In this document: piece after piece, positions 34,726 to 42,158 of the stretch | Numbering within the stretch: position 1 is the first letter of the stretch | How the letters are laid out: every line of letters starts with the position of its first letter | Source of the DNA: Rossellomorea vietnamensis | GTDB lineage: Bacteria > Bacillota > Bacilli > Bacillales > Bacillaceae_B | NCBI RefSeq assembly: GCF_025398035.1 | Contig: NZ_CP104558.1 | Location: 310,001-374,000 of the forward strand | Direction: 5' to 3' | Length of the DNA: 64,000 nt | Notes under the pieces: generated by a model | What the model was told of the DNA's origin: nothing | Databases searched by the model: none | What the model saw: only the letters and a program-made list of their open reading frames with translations | Made by a program: the position numbers and the translations under genes

Positions 34726-35097
34726 ATGCAAATGACGAAAAAGAACCTTGTTCAATATTTTATCGTTAACAGAGATTTATCGATGTCGAAAGGGAAGACC
34801 GCTGCACAAGTGGCACATGCCGCCACATTGAGTACTTTGACGATGATGTCAAAGGATTCTCCTTTCCAAGACAGGCAGGAGGAATTTATAGAGTGGGTGC
34901 AGACGGGCATGAAGAAAGTGGTATTAAAGGGGAAAACGGCAGAGCTGGAGAAATTAGAGAAGAAGGGGTATTTCAGCATACATGACAGCGGGTTAACTGA
35001 AATCAAAGAAGGTTCCTTGACTGTGACCGCACTACCCCCGATGGAAAAAGATGCAGCTAAGGAAATTGTCGGTCATTTGTCTTTATTAAAAGATTAA
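34726..35097 (+). CDS. PTH2 family peptidyl-tRNA hydrolase-like protein
   Basis: 123-residue protein with the Pth2 pattern: VQYFIVNRDLSMSKGKTAAQVAHAATLS, where the K-G-K-x-x-x-Q-x-x-H-A motif builds the active site, and TGMKKVVLKGK, which follows the catalytic region. Archaeal and eukaryotic Pth2 recycle peptidyl-tRNA; bacterial homologues are uncommon and uncharacterised. ATG 34726 follows AGGA by six bases. Single gene, 5 nt before the next ORF's possible upstream start. Confidence 0.75.
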   Translation: MQMTKKNLVQYFIVNRDLSMSKGKTAAQVAHAATLSTLTMMSKDSPFQDRQEEFIEWVQTGMKKVVLKGKTAELEKLEKKGYFSIHDSGLTEIKEGSLTVTALPPMEKDAAKEIVGHLSLLKD

Positions 35098-35120
35098 ATG
35101 GAGTGAAGGAGGAATTTGCA

Positions 35121-35465
35121 TTGTTTTCGAAAATAGACACGGTACATATTCAAGTTAAGAATTTAAAGAAAGCTCAACATTGGTATGAAGAGGTATTGGA
35201 GTTGGAACAGCTCTTTGATTCAGGAAAATATTTGGTATTTAAAATAGGGGTAGGGGAATCGACTCTGACGATTCAGGAAGGAGAGGTCCGTCCCTCATCG
35301 GTCAAGCCCATCTTGTTTTCCGATGCGCTGGAAGAAACGAGGTTGAAGCTTTTGGAGAAGAATGTGAAGGCAGGGGAAATTGAAGTGGATGAAGATGTGA
35401 CCTATTTTGAATTTCATGACTTGGATGGCAATGGATTTGAAGTGTGTCAATACATACCGTTATAG
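35121..35465 (+). CDS. VOC superfamily (glyoxalase-like) protein
   Basis: 114-residue vicinal-oxygen-chelate fold protein. VHIQVKNLKKAQHWYEEVLELE begins with the usual metal-ligand His, and YFEFHDLDGNGFEVCQY contains the C-terminal Glu ligand. Typical roles are glyoxalase, dioxygenase or antibiotic binding; the specific role is unknown. The TTG at 35121 has AAGGAGG eight bases upstream, preferred over the GTG at 35103. Probably co-transcribed with the PTH2 gene; a terminator follows. Confidence 0.8.
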   Translation: MFSKIDTVHIQVKNLKKAQHWYEEVLELEQLFDSGKYLVFKIGVGESTLTIQEGEVRPSSVKPILFSDALEETRLKLLEKNVKAGEIEVDEDVTYFEFHDLDGNGFEVCQYIPL

Positions 35466-35483
35466 ACCAAAGCCAATATCGCA

Positions 35484-35521
35484 AAAAAGCTGATCAGATG
35501 AGGTTCTGATCAGCTTTTCTA
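35484..35521. terminator. Bidirectional terminator
   Basis: AAAAGCTGATCAGA / TCTGATCAGCTTTT with a 6-nt loop. U-runs exist on both strands, serving the VOC gene and the convergent 63-aa gene. Confidence 0.9.
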
Positions 35522-35534
35522 TAGAGATAAGCGT

Positions 35535-35726
35535 TTATTCTAATGTATCTAGATACGCATAATATGCGGCTAGTTTTTCATTGTTGTTTGCAGCTTTACC
35601 GTTTCCTTTTAATGATTTACCTATTGCAAAGTATTCTTTATGAACAGGTAAGACATGAACCGTAACAGCTGGTCGCCCTCTATGCCTGAAATCCTTAGGT
35701 ACGTGAAGCATGGAAAATCGTTTCAT
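35535..35726 (-). CDS. Small protein, unknown (63 aa)
   Basis: 63-residue basic protein (start MKRFSMLHVPKDFRHRGRP, end AAYYAYLDTLE), no membrane segment or known motif. AAAGGAGGCATACTG gives a strong ribosome site before the ATG, and a terminator lies just downstream. These support a real gene in spite of the lack of a recognised family. Confidence 0.6.
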   Translation of the reverse strand: MKRFSMLHVPKDFRHRGRPAVTVHVLPVHKEYFAIGKSLKGNGKAANNNEKLAAYYAYLDTLE

Positions 35727-35975
35727 CAGTATGCCTCCTTTAAGGAGAGAGCCATTCTACCCATCTATTACTATTTAAGTAGAATCTATGGTTGTCTAAC
35801 GATAACATACATGATGACTTTACTCAACTTTCTGATTATTATACACAATTACCAAGATAAAATCTTTGAAAAGTACCCCCAAGAATGAAGGAATGGATTC
35901 GTATATTATAGTGAAGATGATGGATCATCTTTCAGCACATTCTGATATTAACAACTTTGGGAGGTATTTATAAGT

Positions 35976-36089
35976 ATGAATATAGACGAAGTACTAGAAG
36001 ATACCGTAGAACTTGGACAAGAAGATATCAATCGCCCCATCTATCGCGTAGACATCGATAAACTATTAGAATTAACAAGTGATCTATAA
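35976..36089 (+). CDS. Acidic microprotein (37 aa), unknown
   Basis: 37 residues, strongly acidic, starting MNIDEVLEDTVELGQEDIN and ending DIDKLLELTSDL. TTTGGGAGG stands nine bases before the ATG and a strong terminator follows at 36122. It has neither signal nor membrane segment. The compact unit SD-ORF-terminator suggests a real gene of unknown function. Confidence 0.5.
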   Translation: MNIDEVLEDTVELGQEDINRPIYRVDIDKLLELTSDL

Positions 36090-36121
36090 GTGGAGTTCCA
36101 TATAGAGAATGAAAAAGCATG

Positions 36122-36158
36122 AAAAAGGCAGGCCCTAAAGTAAAGGGTCTGCCTTTTT
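36122..36158. terminator. Bidirectional terminator
   Basis: AAAAAGGCAGGCCCT / AGGGTCTGCCTTTTT with a 7-nt loop; U-runs on both strands serve the 37-aa and 65-aa genes. Confidence 0.9.
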
Positions 36159-36186
36159 CATGCTTCACACTGATTATGCCCGCTGT

Positions 36187-36384
36187 TTAATCGTGTCTTT
36201 TATGTTTATTAAGTAATTCCTTCATCATATTGATGATGGTTGCTCTCTCAGTCTTATCGAATGTGCGGGTCCAACCGGATAGAAGGGTTTCCTCTTCGGT
36301 TGACAGGTCACGTTGCAATCCATCTACGAAAATTTCCTTGATTTCGTCTGTACCATATTTAGGGTTTATCGTTTCATGTCTCAT
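36187..36384 (-). CDS. Small protein, unknown (65 aa)
   Basis: 65-residue soluble charged protein beginning MRHETINPKYGTDEIKEI and ending LLNKHKRHD. AAGGAGGTAG lies four to five bases before ATG 36384, so the longer ORF to 36441 is not favoured. Predicted mostly helical; no family is recognised. It converges on the acidic microprotein. Confidence 0.6.
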   Translation of the reverse strand: MRHETINPKYGTDEIKEIFVDGLQRDLSTEEETLLSGWTRTFDKTERATIINMMKELLNKHKRHD

Positions 36385-36513
36385 CCATCTACCTCCTTGC
36401 TTCTTCTTCCTTATTTTCCCCAAGTCAAATAATTCAAACATCTAAGTATTTACTAAGTGTTATGTGATGAAGGGTTTAAGGGAAGAATGAAGAAAAAAGT
36501 ATAGGTGATCCTT

Positions 36514-36999
36514 ATGTCGCTCCCATTCTTTATTACCGTGTTGATCATGTTGATATACATTGCTCTCTTTATGAAGAAGAAACTGTCATTTACTGCTAAC
36601 TCCATTCAATTTATGGTGTTATCCATTATTTCCACAAATTATATTACCATTATGACGAAAAACCTGGAATGGATGAAGGCATCCGAGGATGTCACCCAAT
36701 TTATCAGTCTTCTCATAAACCGGGAATGTATTTTACCTTTGGTAGGTGTAATCTTGGTGAATGGATACATGAATTATAAGAAGAGAAGCGACAAAATGCT
36801 TTGTTATCTAAGTCTTTTGTTTTTTATCAGTATATTGGACATGCTGCACGTGTATTTTCATTCTCTTTCCTATCCGGATTGGAGTCTTTTTAATACAGTC
36901 ATCGTCAATGGGGTGTATTTAGTATTCTGTATTTGGTTGGGGAAAGGACTATACTATTTTCAGAAGAAGGAGGAAGGAAGGCGTGGACAGGATTTATGA
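36514..36999 (+). CDS. Membrane protein, unknown (161 aa)
   Basis: 161-residue protein with about five hydrophobic helices and a basic/acidic tail (KKEEGRRGQDL). AGGTGATCCTT precedes ATG 36514; a GTG at 36505 would add three residues. It overlaps the next gene by 17 nt. The pairing with a second small polytopic protein suggests the two act together, perhaps as CBO0543-type sporulation-associated membrane proteins; this is a weak inference. Confidence 0.65.
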   Translation: MSLPFFITVLIMLIYIALFMKKKLSFTANSIQFMVLSIISTNYITIMTKNLEWMKASEDVTQFISLLINRECILPLVGVILVNGYMNYKKRSDKMLCYLSLLFFISILDMLHVYFHSLSYPDWSLFNTVIVNGVYLVFCIWLGKGLYYFQKKEEGRRGQDL

Positions 37000-37474
37000 G
37001 AGATCCTTTGATTTAAATGAATGGTTCATCATCATTAGTCTGATCGGTCTTCTATTGCTGCTATGGGTTACTCCGAAGATCTTCTCCTTCCTTGAAGGGA
37101 TGAGTTATTTCGTTTATGGAATTTCGGTGGGTATGTTCTATGATCATACCATCAGCATCCCGCCATGGGACTTTTATGATGTGAACGATAGTTCCGCCTA
37201 TCAGGGAATTGATTTTATCAGTTATATTATGTATGGGCCCTATAGTTATTTTTTTATTTATATCTATCGTAAATTGAGAATCAACGGAATCATGAACCTG
37301 GCGTACATATTGATCTGGACCGCTTTCTCCCTCTTAATGGAGTGGTTTACAGTAAAAATCGGAATCTTCCACTTCGACAAGGGATATAAGATGTATTGGT
37401 CCATCCCTATCTACATGGCAGTTCAAAGTATTCAACTTATAGTACATCACCAGATAAGAAAAGACTGTCGATAG
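36983..37474 (+). CDS. CBO0543-like membrane protein (163 aa)
   Basis: 163-residue protein with about four hydrophobic helices. The C-terminal pattern LMEWFTVKIGIFHFDKGYKMYWSIPIY resembles the CBO0543 family of small Firmicute membrane proteins, function unknown. GTG start, with AGGAAGGAAGGC upstream inside the preceding gene. Translationally coupled to the 161-aa protein by a 17-nt overlap. A terminator follows. Confidence 0.65.
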   Translation: MDRIYERSFDLNEWFIIISLIGLLLLLWVTPKIFSFLEGMSYFVYGISVGMFYDHTISIPPWDFYDVNDSSAYQGIDFISYIMYGPYSYFFIYIYRKLRINGIMNLAYILIWTAFSLLMEWFTVKIGIFHFDKGYKMYWSIPIYMAVQSIQLIVHHQIRKDCR

Positions 37475-37485
37475 CTTTTAAATAG

Positions 37486-37525
37486 AAAACCGGAAACCCT
37501 GCTGGCAGGATTTCCGGTTTTTTTA
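37486..37525. terminator. Bidirectional terminator
   Basis: AAAACCGGAAA / TTTCCGGTTTTTTT enclosing CCTGC..GCAGG. It ends the membrane-protein pair and touches the end of the rsbR-like gene on the other strand. Confidence 0.88.
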
Positions 37526-38377
37526 GACAGAGAGAACCGCTTCGTATTGAGTGAAGCCGATATCTTCCAGGGCTTTTTTCAGGCTTGAGCTTGTTTTCAG
37601 ATTCTCAAAGGTAATACCGAGGTTCCCCAATGTATGAGCCACTTCAGGCCGGATACCGGTTAAGACGGATTGAACACCCATCATTTTAAGAGCATTGATG
37701 ATCTGATAAATATTATGGGATACCATCGTGTCCATGATGGCAACACCGGAAATATCTATAAATAGATAGTCTAATTGCAGATCAGAGCTTTTTTTCAACG
37801 CCGTTTCCATGATGGCACTTGCTCTGTGGGTATCAATTTCCCCGATAAGGGGCAGGATCGCAATCTTCTCGGCAATGGGTACAACCGGGGCAGATAGTTC
37901 ATCCATGGCAGTGTGGATGAGGGCAATCTGATCCTTTTCTTGGGTGCGGAATACTTCGTATAGCTGGTACGCAATTTCATCAAGAATGGGATTGATTTCT
38001 TTATTGACTTGAAGCATAAGGGAGGCTGAGATTTGCTCATCATTCAACTGTTCCATGAATATATCCCAAATGGCAGTACGGAACCCTGATAGGGTTTTTA
38101 GGGATTCATTGAGAGCCATTCCATTTTCAATAGCCACTTCCCCGACTTTCCCAGTCCATTCCTTTACTTTACGGGATGATTCTACTTTGTCTTCGTACAA
38201 AGATTGTCCGAGCATTTCAATTAATTGCATGCGCCATTCGGTGACTTGTTCCATCTTCAGTCCCGATAACGTAAGCTGATCAGAAAATTTCTGTTCCTGG
38301 TAGCGAATGACACCCTGAGCGATTTCGGATTTATGGGAAACAATTTGTTTACCCAGATATAATAATTCGTCTCTCAT
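37523..38377 (-). CDS. RsbR-family stressosome protein (STAS domain)
   Basis: 284-residue protein with a non-haem-globin-like N-terminal sensor domain (about 1-150) and a C-terminal STAS domain (about 165-275). Both threonines used for RsbT phosphorylation are recognisable: GEIDTHRA (near residue 181) and GVAIMDTMVS (near 214). RsbR proteins form the stressosome with RsbS and RsbT and release RsbT to activate sigma-B. No rsbS/T genes are adjacent, so this is a scattered paralogue of RsbRB-RD type. An AAGGAG lies 13 bases before the ATG, farther than ideal. Confidence 0.88.
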   Translation of the reverse strand: MRDELLYLGKQIVSHKSEIAQGVIRYQEQKFSDQLTLSGLKMEQVTEWRMQLIEMLGQSLYEDKVESSRKVKEWTGKVGEVAIENGMALNESLKTLSGFRTAIWDIFMEQLNDEQISASLMLQVNKEINPILDEIAYQLYEVFRTQEKDQIALIHTAMDELSAPVVPIAEKIAILPLIGEIDTHRASAIMETALKKSSDLQLDYLFIDISGVAIMDTMVSHNIYQIINALKMMGVQSVLTGIRPEVAHTLGNLGITFENLKTSSSLKKALEDIGFTQYEAVLSV

Positions 38378-38574
38378 TTTCTTCAGCCAACTCCTTATAC
38401 TGCATGTTTATTTATTTTATTTCTCAATAATCTCTATTAATGGTAATATAGTATACCACAGAATCTAGTAAAATTATACTTCTCTTTAAGGAGGCGCAAC
38501 CTGTTCGCGCCTTTAGTTTGAGTGTATGATAGTATAAGGGAATGGAAATTTGATTAAGACGAAGGGTGATTTAC

Positions 38575-38964
38575 TTGCGTATCATTTTGTTCGACGGCAT
38601 ATGCAATTTTTGCAATAAAAGTGTCCAGTTTATCATTAAGCGTGATGCAAAAGGGGAATTTCGCTTTGCCTCCCTACAAAGTGAGACGGGACAGAAGTTG
38701 TTAGAGAAGCACAACATACCTAAAACGACAGACAGCTTCGTATTGGTTGATGGGGATCAGGCTTCGGTTGAATCAACAGCTGCCTTGAAAGTATCTTCTA
38801 AACTCAAGTGGCCTTGGAAGATTTTTGCTCTGTTTCTCTTCATTCCGAAGCCTTTAAGAGACATCATATACAGGATTATTGCAAGGAATAGATATAAATG
38901 GTTCGGGAAACAGGAATCATGCATGATTCCTTCAAAGGAGATCAGGGAACGATTCATAGAATAA
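38575..38964 (+). CDS. yuxK: DCC-type thiol-disulfide oxidoreductase-like protein YuxK
   Basis: 129-residue DUF393 protein. The start MRIILFDGICNFCNKSV has the D-x-x-C-x-x-C signature with Cys at about 10 and 13, followed by FIIKRD and FASLQSETG, all typical. A thioredoxin-like redox function is presumed but unproven. The TTG at 38575 follows AAGGGTGATTTAC; a GTG at 38566 would add three residues. Single gene. Confidence 0.85.
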   Translation: MRIILFDGICNFCNKSVQFIIKRDAKGEFRFASLQSETGQKLLEKHNIPKTTDSFVLVDGDQASVESTAALKVSSKLKWPWKIFALFLFIPKPLRDIIYRIIARNRYKWFGKQESCMIPSKEIRERFIE

Positions 38965-39010
38965 GCGAAATTGTGTTGGAGAATGTGATGAGGAAAAGAA
39001 TCAAACCATT

Positions 39011-39040
39011 AAAAAAGACCCTGGACGAGTGCCCGGGTCT
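39011..39040 (-). terminator. Terminator of the YjbQ-family gene
   Basis: Minus-strand AGACCC-G-GG / CC-A-GGGTCT hairpin followed by TTTTTT. Confidence 0.75.
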
Positions 39041-39054
39041 ATTTACCAATCATC

Positions 39055-39462
39055 TTACTCACTTTGAATCGTTTTAACGGAAACTTTTCTTCCTGAACGG
39101 GGACCATCAAATTCACATAGGTATATACCTTGCCATGTCCCCAATAGTAGTTCACCATCTGACACGATGACCGTCTGACAATGTCCGACGGTACTGGTTT
39201 TCAAATGAGCAGCTGTATTTCCTTCTCCATGCAGATCAGACGAGTGGTGCCATGGGTAAAGTTCGTCTAATCGGCGAATGAAGTCGGTTTTCACATCGGG
39301 ATCGGCATTCTCGTTTACCGTGATACCCGCTGTTGTGTGTAAAGACTGCACCACCACAAGACCTTCTGTCATCCCCGACCGATTAATGATATCTTGTACG
39401 TAACGAGTAATGTCGATCATTTCATCACGCTTCTTTGTATCAATGGTTAATGTTTTGATCAT
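39055..39462 (-). CDS. yjbQ: YjbQ/UPF0047 family protein
   Basis: 135-residue trimeric beta-fold protein of the UPF0047 family (B. subtilis YugU, E. coli YjbQ). Conserved residues are seen in [35 protein letters not shown] and [16 protein letters not shown]; the His/Glu cluster binds metal. E. coli YjbQ has weak thiamine-phosphate synthase activity, but its real role is unknown. AAGGGATTAATT precedes the ATG. Confidence 0.9.
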   Translation of the reverse strand: MIKTLTIDTKKRDEMIDITRYVQDIINRSGMTEGLVVVQSLHTTAGITVNENADPDVKTDFIRRLDELYPWHHSSDLHGEGNTAAHLKTSTVGHCQTVIVSDGELLLGTWQGIYLCEFDGPRSGRKVSVKTIQSE

Positions 39463-39517
39463 AATTAATCCCTTCCCTTATTAGACCTATTCGTTTACAT
39501 TCCACAAAGCGTCTAAT

Positions 39518-40039
39518 TTAAAACCTGTTATCCTTAAGGGGGACACGGCCGATGACGTTGGACACCTCGCCTTCACCTATTTCTTCTAACGTAATTTCCT
39601 TTACAACCGTATGATAGGATTCCCTCCAATCCTTACACTTTTCAAGGGCACTGCTATATTCTTCGCTGTTTCCAGGCCGTCCAAGTGTGATGTGTGCAGA
39701 GTATGTAAAATGGGGGTTTCGATAAGGCGCAAGAATTCCTTCATACAACTGATCATGTAATTGTATAAGGAAGTCGTTGCCTTCCTTAACATTCAAGAAT
39801 AAAAATTCTCCGCCGGAACCTGTCACATCCTTTAAGGTCATGGGGAATGGAGAAATATGCTCCGCTACCGACTTAATATGAACCAGGATATCAACTGAGG
39901 GGATGGAAGATTCAAAAGGGAAAACGAGGGTAATATGGGGAGGTATTTTATCCGACAGAGGGTCATACATATGTCTGATCTCCTGGATTTTTTCAACTGA
40001 ATGAAATGAAGGGAAGATATGGATCGCTCTTTTCATCAT
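39518..40039 (-). CDS. 2'-5' RNA ligase / 2H phosphoesterase family protein
   Basis: 173-residue 2H phosphoesterase fold with both catalytic H-x-T-L motifs: PPHITLVFPF (His35) and YSAHITLGRP (His116). Family members hydrolyse 2',3'-cyclic phosphates or ligate 2'-5' RNA; the true substrate is unknown. Starts ATG-ATG: the second (40036) is seven bases from GGAG and may be the one used. Adjacent to the next gene by 9 nt, so an operon is likely. Confidence 0.82.
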   Translation of the reverse strand: MMKRAIHIFPSFHSVEKIQEIRHMYDPLSDKIPPHITLVFPFESSIPSVDILVHIKSVAEHISPFPMTLKDVTGSGGEFLFLNVKEGNDFLIQLHDQLYEGILAPYRNPHFTYSAHITLGRPGNSEEYSSALEKCKDWRESYHTVVKEITLEEIGEGEVSNVIGRVPLKDNRF

Positions 40040-40048
40040 GATGCTCCT

Positions 40049-40342
40049 TTACTGACAAGGTGATTCCTGATTTTCAATGAGTGTATACGTTGTTCGTTCG
40101 AATGATGCCCTGAAACACGTTCCCTCTTCTGTTTTATAGAGTGCCCGATAGATTTTGTCATGGCTCTTTGTGGTATGGGTCTGAATGATCCCCACAACGG
40201 TCGAACCCGGTGCCAACGTGCGAATGGAGGATTGAATACTGTTGTGCAAAATGCTCCGCTTGTATACGTATACCACAATGACAAAAGCGATAAGGAAGAT
40301 GAACATCCACCTTAACCCGTTTAATAGAAATGTTTTATTCAC
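40049..40342 (-). CDS. Membrane-anchored protein, unknown (97 aa)
   Basis: 97 residues with one N-terminal hydrophobic anchor (WMFIFLIAFVIVVYVY) and an outside soluble domain ending in ENQESPCQ. The pattern resembles the 109-aa protein at 34345 (anchor plus small beta domain with two Cys), but no homology can be claimed. GTG start with a distant GGGAGATGGGG. Lies 9 nt before the 2H phosphoesterase gene. Confidence 0.55.
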   Translation of the reverse strand: MNKTFLLNGLRWMFIFLIAFVIVVYVYKRSILHNSIQSSIRTLAPGSTVVGIIQTHTTKSHDKIYRALYKTEEGTCFRASFERTTYTLIENQESPCQ

Positions 40343-40389
40343 GGTTCAGCCCCATCTCCCTTATAGCTTATTCTTTCAACAATACTTCC

Positions 40390-41115
40390 CTAACGTAACT
40401 TTTCTGATAGACGCTTGGCCAGGGATAGTGCCGCTTCATTATCTCCATGGAGACAAATCGTGTCTGCCTGGATGGATACGGTCTTCCCATCAATAGATAC
40501 CACTTCCTGTTTTTCTACCATTCGAAGCACCTGTCTTTCCACTTCGTCCCCGTCATGAAGGACAGCATGAGGAAGAGAGCGAGGAGTTAATGTACCATCG
40601 GATTGATAGGCGCGATCGGCAAATACTTCATGAGCTACGCGCAATCCTGCTTTTTCACCAGCCCTTGTAAGTTCACTTTGTGACAGGCCGAATAGAGTGA
40701 GGGCGGGGTCAAGGTCGTAAACGGCTTCAGCAATCGCTTGAGCCAGTTTGGAATCCTTTGCAGCCATATTGTACAGTGCCCCATGTGGCTTAACATGTGA
40801 TAGTTTCCCGCCTTGGGCTTTGATAAAAGCGTATAAAGCCCCTATCTGGTATTGAATGAGGGCATAGGTCTCCTCGGGGGAGATCTGCATCATTCTTCTT
40901 CCAAATCCCTGGATGTCCGGCAGCCCGGGATGCGCTCCCATTTTCACTCCATGTTTCATTGCGTTTGAAACAGTTTGTTTCATCACAAGGGGATCTCCCG
41001 CATGAAAACCGCAAGCGATATTGACGGATGTGACATAGTTCATCATTTCTTCATCTTTTCCTATCGTATATGCACCAAAACTTTCCCCTAAATCACAATT
41101 TAAATCAATTTTCAT
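40390..41115 (-). CDS. pxpA: 5-oxoprolinase subunit A / LamB-YcsF family (PxpA)
   Basis: 241-residue LamB/YcsF protein. The start [16 protein letters not shown] is diagnostic, and [28 protein letters not shown] and VKPHGALYN carry the conserved His/Asp residues. With PxpB and PxpC it opens 5-oxoproline to glutamate using ATP. No pxpB/pxpC genes (kipI/kipA) flank it here, unlike most genomes. It is about ten residues shorter than usual at the C-terminus but otherwise intact. AAAGGATGAAAA precedes the ATG. Confidence 0.9.
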   Translation of the reverse strand: MKIDLNCDLGESFGAYTIGKDEEMMNYVTSVNIACGFHAGDPLVMKQTVSNAMKHGVKMGAHPGLPDIQGFGRRMMQISPEETYALIQYQIGALYAFIKAQGGKLSHVKPHGALYNMAAKDSKLAQAIAEAVYDLDPALTLFGLSQSELTRAGEKAGLRVAHEVFADRAYQSDGTLTPRSLPHAVLHDGDEVERQVLRMVEKQEVVSIDGKTVSIQADTICLHGDNEAALSLAKRLSEKLR

Positions 41116-41261
41116 TTTTTCATCCTTTCGAGCATGAGAATGTATTGTAACATTCTGAATTCTTCTTCATCATATCATAAAAGTATGTCCGTTTGTTTGC
41201 TCTTTAAATAGACTGTTAATAAACAAATGCATTTTCTCATCAAATTTTAATCTTGTTTTAA

Positions 41262-41289
41262 TTGAGTTCACTTTTTCGGGCGTTACAAT
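41262..41289 (+). promoter_or_regulatory. Candidate promoter of a noncoding transcript
   Basis: TTGAGT (41262-41267), 16-bp spacer, TACAAT (41284-41289). It fires toward a long hairpin and an intrinsic terminator with no ORF between. Confidence 0.45.
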
Positions 41290-41295
41290 GAATCT

Positions 41296-41442
41296 TGCTT
41301 ATGAATAAGGATTTATCACTCCCTAAACAGATTGAAAGTGGGGTAGCTTTCTAATCTGTTTAAATCTTTATTATGTAAGACCCATTCTAATTTCTTTCCT
41401 TTGAAGACAAAAGCCTTGCTGAAGCTTTTGTCTTCTTTTTTT
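41296..41442 (+). ncRNA. Candidate structured small RNA (about 147 nt)
   Basis: Between the promoter at 41262 and a terminator at 41403-41442 lies one long imperfect hairpin. The 5' arm (41298-41338) contains ATAAGGATTT and TAAACAGATT-GAAAG. The 3' arm (41347-41379) contains CTTTC-T-AATCTGTTTA-AATC and TTATTATGTAAG. An 8-9-nt bulge (atcactccc) sits on the 5' arm, and TGGGGTAG forms the loop. There is no ORF with a ribosome site. It does not match a riboswitch, 6S or SRP RNA that I can recognise. It may be an sRNA or a relic; expression is unproven. Confidence 0.4.
41403..41442 (+). terminator. Strong terminator with no upstream plus-strand gene
   Basis: GAAGACAAAAGC-CTTGCTGAA-GCTTTTGTCTTC, a perfect 12-bp stem, then TTTTTTT. 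The nearest annotated gene upstream is on the other strand. Confidence 0.9.
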
Positions 41443-41496
41443 ATTTCATTATACTCTTTTAGCAAAAAATCTTGATTATACCCAAAGCAAGTAGTG

Positions 41497-41557
41497 GTTG
41501 ATTTCCGCTGCAGGTGCTCGCTTTCCGCGGGGCGTGAGTTGAGCCTCCTCGGGCGCT
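41497..41557 (+). repeat. Left half of palindromic dispersed repeat, interrupted by IS
   Basis: GTTGATTTCCGCTGCAGGTG and CTCGCTTTCCGCGGGGCG, then GAGTTGAG and GGGCGCT. This matches a long GC-rich palindromic repeat common between genes in Bacillus relatives. Its other arm resumes at 43006. Confidence 0.75.
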
Positions 41558-41583
41558 TGAGTTGCACCCCTATTGTTGGACAC
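41558..41583 (+). repeat. IS left inverted repeat (IRL)
   Basis: 26 bp starting TGAGTTGCACC and ending TGTTGGACAC, matching the right end in inverse orientation at 19 of 26 positions; the inner 10 bp are identical. Confidence 0.8.
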
Positions 41584-41613
41584 CCCAACCAACAATAGGA
41601 GGTGCCAGCACGT

Positions 41614-42132
41614 ATGGCCAAGTTTACTCAAGAATCTAAATTGAAAGCTGCTAAACGTTATCTTAATGAACTCGTTAGTTATCGAGATCTTGCCAATCAA
41701 GTGGGGGTTGATCAATCTGTTCTGCGCTATTGGGTGATGTTAGTTCGTCACCACGGGGACCAAGCCTTTACCTTTCCCTATACAAACTATCCTTCCGCCT
41801 TTAAACTGAGGGTAATTCAATTTATTACGGAGAAGAATTGCTCCATTCGAGAGGCATCAGCCATTTTTCATATCCCAGACCCCTGTATGGTTCGTAGGTG
41901 GGTCAAAAAGTGGGAAAGAGCTGGAGAAGATGCCTTCGGATCATTAGAAATGAGGCCTTCTACAATGACATCTAATCATAAAGATAAGAAGATCAAAGAT
42001 AACTCTTCTAACCAAACGATGGAAGATATGAAAAAAGAACTGGAATACCTTCGTATGGAAAATGCGTATTTAAAAAAGCTAAAAGCCTTAGTTCAGGAAG
42101 AACCATCACCAACGAAATCAAAGCGAAAGTAG
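41614..42132 (+). CDS. IS3-family transposase OrfA
   Basis: 172-residue DNA-binding part of the transposase. Two helix-turn-helix segments are visible: KRYLNELVSYRDLANQVGVDQSVLRYWV and FITEKNCSIREASAIFHIPDPCMVRRWV (each quoted over separate halves in residues about 14-42 and 70-97). A leucine-rich coiled coil follows near the end. AGGAGGTG precedes ATG 41614. The frameshift motif A-AAA-AAG at 42072-42078 allows a -1 shift into orfB to make the OrfAB transposase. Confidence 0.9.
   Translation: MAKFTQESKLKAAKRYLNELVSYRDLANQVGVDQSVLRYWVMLVRHHGDQAFTFPYTNYPSAFKLRVIQFITEKNCSIREASAIFHIPDPCMVRRWVKKWERAGEDAFGSLEMRPSTMTSNHKDKKIKDNSSNQTMEDMKKELEYLRMENAYLKKLKALVQEEPSPTKSKRK
42072..42078 (+). promoter_or_regulatory. 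Programmed -1 frameshift site
   Basis: A-AAA-AAG heptamer in the orfA frame (TTA AAA AAG). After a -1 slip the reading frame stays open through 42159 into orfB. This is the standard IS3-family slippery sequence. Confidence 0.8.
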
Positions 42133-42158
42133 TATTTGAACTAAGGAACGAATTCCCG

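Noticed and set aside
41296-41442. 6S RNA or SRP RNA
   Set aside because: Too short, with no central two-sided bubble (6S) and no GGAA-loop helix 8 (SRP).
41316-41621. 101-aa minus-strand ORF spanning the repeat and the IS left end
   Set aside because: It crosses the palindromic repeat and the IS inverted repeat, lacks a ribosome site, and its start lies inside the IS. It also covers the candidate RNA hairpin.
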